36,103 bases of DNA from Chryseosolibacter sp040902445 (GTDB lineage: Bacteria; Bacteroidota; Bacteroidia; Cytophagales; Cyclobacteriaceae). The position numbers and the translations under genes are program-made. The stretch is from contig JBBDXJ010000110.1 in NCBI GenBank assembly GCA_040902445.1, forward strand, positions 1-36,103, in the 5' to 3' direction. The notes below the pieces were generated by a model. It saw only the letters and a program-made list of their open reading frames with translations, did not search any database and had not been told where the DNA came from. Shown piece by piece: positions 33,104 to 36,103 of this stretch; the stretch's first letter is position 1, and every line of letters begins with the position of its first letter.

Positions 33104-33431
33104 AATATTATTGGTTTTTGTAAATCACTTGCGGCGAAAATTTTCGTGCCCGCGACCGCTCCTTCATAAAGTCGTTTTCGCAAGGGCAGAGGGATTCGAA
33201 ACCAGAATCATATACACGTCAGCCGGAGCGGGCATACTCAACCTTCAGTACACGTATCCAACTTTTTCGGAGACGATAGAGCGACAGGACGTGGTCGTAA
33301 TCATTCTGAATGCGTGCTTTAACTGTGGGTTGTCCTTGATGCGATATCCTCAATTCAGCCGTTCCCAGACTCCCAGGAGGCAATCAATCCGGAAAACCAG
33401 ACATTACTCTGTACAACTTTCCTGACTCGGC
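33104..33431. other. Gene-free stretch after the gene fragments
   Basis: No credible gene. A short motif GGGCAGAGGGATTCGAA near 33184-33200 resembles the 3' end of a tRNA read in reverse, but no cloverleaf can be completed. Open frames here have no coding character. Confidence 0.35.
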
Positions 33432-33485
33432 TTGTTCTTCCCTACCCGGGATATTAATTTCATTATAAACCAAATCAAACACCAC

Positions 33486-34319
33486 ATGGACAATCAAATA
33501 GACCCCCTCCTCAACCCGGCTGACGAGGTTAACGCCGAGAACAATTTGCTGAAGCTCAAACTCCAACTCGAGCACGGCATGCTTATGGACGAGACCACTG
33601 AACTCAGCGCCGGGTTGGAAAACCAATGGCTTAAATCCGTCTATACTTTCGAGCAACAGTTCAAAAAAGCCAAACCCGTTAAGCTCTATGACTATATCGG
33701 ACGCCCAACATTTGTCAGATGGGATACATTGACGCCCGATCAGACCACGAAAGAGCTTCAACGCATAGAACTGCTAATGGAAAACAACGGCGTGCAGTTG
33801 GATTGCCTATGTAAATATGACGACGCCATCATTTACAAATTTATTACGGAGGAATTGTTCCAGCATGAAATGGATGACATGCGCATTGCCGGAATGACAT
33901 GCCATTTCACCTATGAAGAATTCTATCCCAATCACGCTTATGACTTGCGGGAGCAGACAAGTCGCTTTGTCAAAGCGATTTTCACCAGACCATGGGATGA
34001 AGAATTCGACGGGATCAACCTTGCCCGCAAGGTTTCATTTTCCGGTAAGGACCATGACCGCCGCAGTATATCTTCGATCATGAGGACCTTCCAGGAAGCA
34101 CATAACTCTTTTATTGTCGAAAGGTTGGAAATCAATGAAGTCGTCATTGACACCACAAATACAAAGGCGAATGTCAATGCCCGCCTATCGGTGTCGGGAA
34201 AAATGAGGCACGGAGATACGACTCGGTATGAGGGCATCTGTTCTTTCCGTTTTATAAAACCAGATGATTATTGGTGTATCGAAGATTTTTGTATTCCTGG
34301 TTTCCCAAAAAAACAATAA
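33486..34319 (+). CDS. Hypothetical cytoplasmic protein with an NTF2-like C-terminal domain
   Basis: 277 residues from the ATG at 33486 (MDNQIDPLLNPADEVNAENN), preferred over an in-frame ATG at 33432 that adds 18 unusual residues. No signal peptide or membrane segment. N-terminal half: acidic helices (NLLKLKLQLEHGM, then YDYIGRPTFVRWDTLTPDQT). C-terminal ~100 residues (FQEAHNSFIVERLEINEVVI, NVNARLSVSGKMR, CSFRFIKPDDYWCIEDFCIP) alternate strands as in an NTF2/SnoaL-like cone fold, ending in the usual 'W.I.DF'. Function unknown; no catalytic residues identified. It is convergent with the receptor gene downstream. Confidence 0.65.
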   Translation: MDNQIDPLLNPADEVNAENNLLKLKLQLEHGMLMDETTELSAGLENQWLKSVYTFEQQFKKAKPVKLYDYIGRPTFVRWDTLTPDQTTKELQRIELLMENNGVQLDCLCKYDDAIIYKFITEELFQHEMDDMRIAGMTCHFTYEEFYPNHAYDLREQTSRFVKAIFTRPWDEEFDGINLARKVSFSGKDHDRRSISSIMRTFQEAHNSFIVERLEINEVVIDTTNTKANVNARLSVSGKMRHGDTTRYEGICSFRFIKPDDYWCIEDFCIPGFPKKQ

Positions 34320-34374
34320 CAAGGCTGATGCAGTGTTGGATGAAAAAGTCAGGCTAATGTCATTACAAAAGATC

Positions 34375-36103
34375 TCAAAAATCTACTCTGTAATAAAACA
34401 GCGGTAAAAATCCGAGCTGATATTCTTCGCGAACCGGACTTGCTGACAGATCAAGATCATTGGGAGCGTACGTAAGCTTCAATATGTTTTCGATACCCAG
34501 TACGTTAACCAGGTCCAATGCAATCTCGTGCGTCACTTTAGGGCGATTTATTCTGTAGTTGATCCGCACGTCAACGCGGAAATAAGGACGGAACTGAAGT
34601 GAATTCCGGGTGGCATCGACCCACACTACTTCTTTGTCCCGCTCAGATGCAGTGACATCTACAGGACCGTAACGGCGCCCTCCGGCTGTGGTCATCTTTC
34701 CGCCCAACGCCAAAGTATTCCTGCTCTTAAGGAACCACTCTTTCGTGAACAACATGTTGAGGACATAATTGCCATTGAAATCGGTATCCCTCCAGATCTC
34801 ATCACTGCCCTGATATCTTGATTCGAATGCGGAGCCAGTAACAAGAAAAAGATATCCTTTGTTGAAAAATTTTTCAACCGTCAGCTCTACTCCATAATTC
34901 GTTCCCGTTCCATTATTGACCAGTGTATCCGGAAAGAATCGCGTAAAACCCGCACCAGTATTCAGCAATGAAAACGAAGAAACCTTTTTCTCTACCGGAA
35001 CACGATAGAGATGTTGATAATAAACTTCGCCTCTCAGGCGGAAATCCGAACCCAGGAAACGCTCATAGCCTGTAACAAGATGAATGCTTCGGCTGAAATC
35101 CATTTTTTTATTGTGGGGAACGGGATTGCCCGCCGCATCATTGGTCTGTCCATAGAAATAAAGGTAAGCAGGCTGGATCTGGCTGTGCATGCCCACACCA
35201 AGATTGACAGAAGATCTTTCATTGAGACTCCACTTCAGCCCGGCCCGTGGCTCGATGGGAATAAAACTTTCACTGAGTGAGAAATACTGACTGTGCAAAC
35301 CCCCCACTACATCAACCTTCGGCGATAAACTATACTTCCATTGCACGAACGGCTGCATTAGAAGGCTTTGGTCTTTGCTGTTCCAACGGGTGCGCCATGT
35401 GAAATAAGCCGGGTCATTTTCATTGACATTCCTTACGCTGTCGCGAAAGCTGAAAAGGTACATGTCGGCATTAAATCCAAAGTGCATGACTCCGCTGTCG
35501 CGGATCTTTTTAGAATAAAGAAATGAACCCGAAACCTTACTTTGCCTGAAATGATAATTTAACAATGATTGTAAAGAATCAATGACGTATTCACCGTTGT
35601 TCAGGTGACGATAGACCAACTCGTGATAGGCATCCACCGCTTCGGATGATGCTGCAAGTGTCGCGGAGAAATAATTCGAGGCATTTATCGGGTGTTTGTA
35701 AGAGACGCCCAGCACACCGGCGCCGGATTTGAAATACTGATCGCGGTCATTTTCACCATAGATATTCCGGTCCGGTTGTTTTTGATCGCTGATAAGAATA
35801 TCAATATCACTTTTTCCACCGAGTCCGAAAAACGAAAGACTGCTTGTTCCTTTCAAGGGAAAATTCAATTTAAAAGCTATGTCTTGATAACGCGGGACGG
35901 CGGCGGTGCCGATGTCAATGCCTACCTTGTTAAAAATAGCAAGTGTGGAATATCTGTAAGAGAACAGGTAAGAAGAGTTGTGTGCATTCGACAAAGGTCC
36001 TTCTGAAAATATTTCCGTTCCCAGAAAACCAAACTGGCCGCTGTGTTCATATTTCTCATTGTTTCCGTTTCGCAGCTTCAGATCGAAGACACCCGAGATG
36101 ATG
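34375..36103 (-). CDS. TonB-dependent receptor, partial (C-terminal beta-barrel; N-terminus off window)
   Basis: The minus frame is open from the right window edge to TGA at 34377-34375, about 575 residues. At the edge it reads SGVFDLKLRNGNNEKYEHSG, then FGFLGTEIFSEGPLSNAHN and SSYLFSYRYSTLAIFNKVG, the first strands of a TonB-dependent transporter barrel just after its plug. The remainder is a long series of amphipathic strands with aromatic girdles (SASLNLGVGMHSQ-like turns, for example LNERSSVNLGVGMHSQIQPA, YFRVDVRINYRINRP), ending LGFLPLFYYRVDF; the terminal Phe is typical of outer-membrane barrels. It is an outer-membrane importer of unknown substrate, cut by the window end. Confidence 0.88.
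   Translation of the reverse strand, partial: IISGVFDLKLRNGNNEKYEHSGQFGFLGTEIFSEGPLSNAHNSSYLFSYRYSTLAIFNKVGIDIGTAAVPRYQDIAFKLNFPLKGTSSLSFFGLGGKSDIDILISDQKQPDRNIYGENDRDQYFKSGAGVLGVSYKHPINASNYFSATLAASSEAVDAYHELVYRHLNNGEYVIDSLQSLLNYHFRQSKVSGSFLYSKKIRDSGVMHFGFNADMYLFSFRDSVRNVNENDPAYFTWRTRWNSKDQSLLMQPFVQWKYSLSPKVDVVGGLHSQYFSLSESFIPIEPRAGLKWSLNERSSVNLGVGMHSQIQPAYLYFYGQTNDAAGNPVPHNKKMDFSRSIHLVTGYERFLGSDFRLRGEVYYQHLYRVPVEKKVSSFSLLNTGAGFTRFFPDTLVNNGTGTNYGVELTVEKFFNKGYLFLVTGSAFESRYQGSDEIWRDTDFNGNYVLNMLFTKEWFLKSRNTLALGGKMTTAGGRRYGPVDVTASERDKEVVWVDATRNSLQFRPYFRVDVRINYRINRPKVTHEIALDLVNVLGIENILKLTYAPNDLDLSASPVREEYQLGFLPLFYYRVDF

Noticed and set aside
33170..33260. tRNA-like 3' end (GGGCAGAGGGATTCGAA), possible tRNA or attachment site
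   Set aside because: The T-arm stem does not pair beyond the loop and no D-arm or anticodon arm can be formed; no integrase is nearby.
33938..34237. 99-residue minus-strand open frame
   Set aside because: Antisense to the NTF2-like gene, whose plus frame has better protein-like composition.

Overview
The window looks like a chromosomal segment of a Bacteroidota bacterium, probably Cytophagales-like. The evidence is a TonB-dependent receptor barrel, a CarboxypepD_reg plus TonB-plug protein, a DUF5723 outer-membrane protein, lipoproteins with Bacteroidota-type lipoboxes, a secreted leucine-rich-repeat protein with a type IX secretion C-terminal sorting domain, and A/T-rich intergenic repeats of a kind I associate with this phylum. 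No rRNA, tRNA or CRISPR array was found. Genus cannot be assigned by eye.

Layout. (1) 1-6.8 kb, mostly minus strand, is an envelope block: a DUF5723 protein running off the left edge, a 533-residue lipoprotein, a CarboxypepD_reg/MG2-like/TonB-plug protein, a frameshifted PPC-domain (DUF296) gene and a PQQ-type beta-propeller protein. (2) 6.8-8.4 kb holds a cluster of intergenic repeats, a YdeI-like gene truncated and frameshifted beside them, and two small membrane proteins. (3) 8.5-28.3 kb is a defence/addiction island. It contains a RelE/HigB-like toxin, an XRE antitoxin and a SecB-like chaperone (a toxin-antitoxin-chaperone operon with a perfect 18-bp palindrome in front). Next come a module of a tiny ORF, a PLD/zinc-ribbon protein and a two-helix membrane protein, then a DUF262-HNH (GmrSD-like) protein. 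A complete type I restriction-modification operon (hsdM-hsdS-hsdR plus a YgjP-like metallopeptidase) follows, and finally a 1606-residue exonuclease-RecQ-UvrD fusion on the opposite strand. (4) 28.3-34.3 kb has further repeats, a 5'-truncated LRR/T9SS protein with a coupled lipoprotein, fragments of an ABC permease and a PhnB/VOC-like gene, and an NTF2-like protein. (5) 34.4-36.1 kb is the C-terminal part of a TonB-dependent receptor that runs off the right edge.

The most unusual point is the hsdS/hsdR junction. A GxxExxY-family PD-(D/E)XK nuclease gene bounded by ~40-bp inverted repeats sits exactly at the start of hsdR. The first ~12 codons of hsdR are present on both sides, so hsdR still has an intact start. 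The 3' half of the nuclease gene, with its terminal repeat, has been tandemly duplicated. The same terminal-repeat family occurs as solo copies at about 7.0 and 28.85 kb, beside other damaged genes. These repeats therefore look like active or recently active elements that have shaped this island.

Inferred interplay: HsdM, HsdS and HsdR form the restriction-modification enzyme. The DUF262-HNH protein, PLD module and exonuclease-helicase fusion are candidate additional anti-phage layers. The chaperone-controlled toxin is a candidate stress or abortive-infection switch. All functional statements rest on motif reading; no database search was possible.
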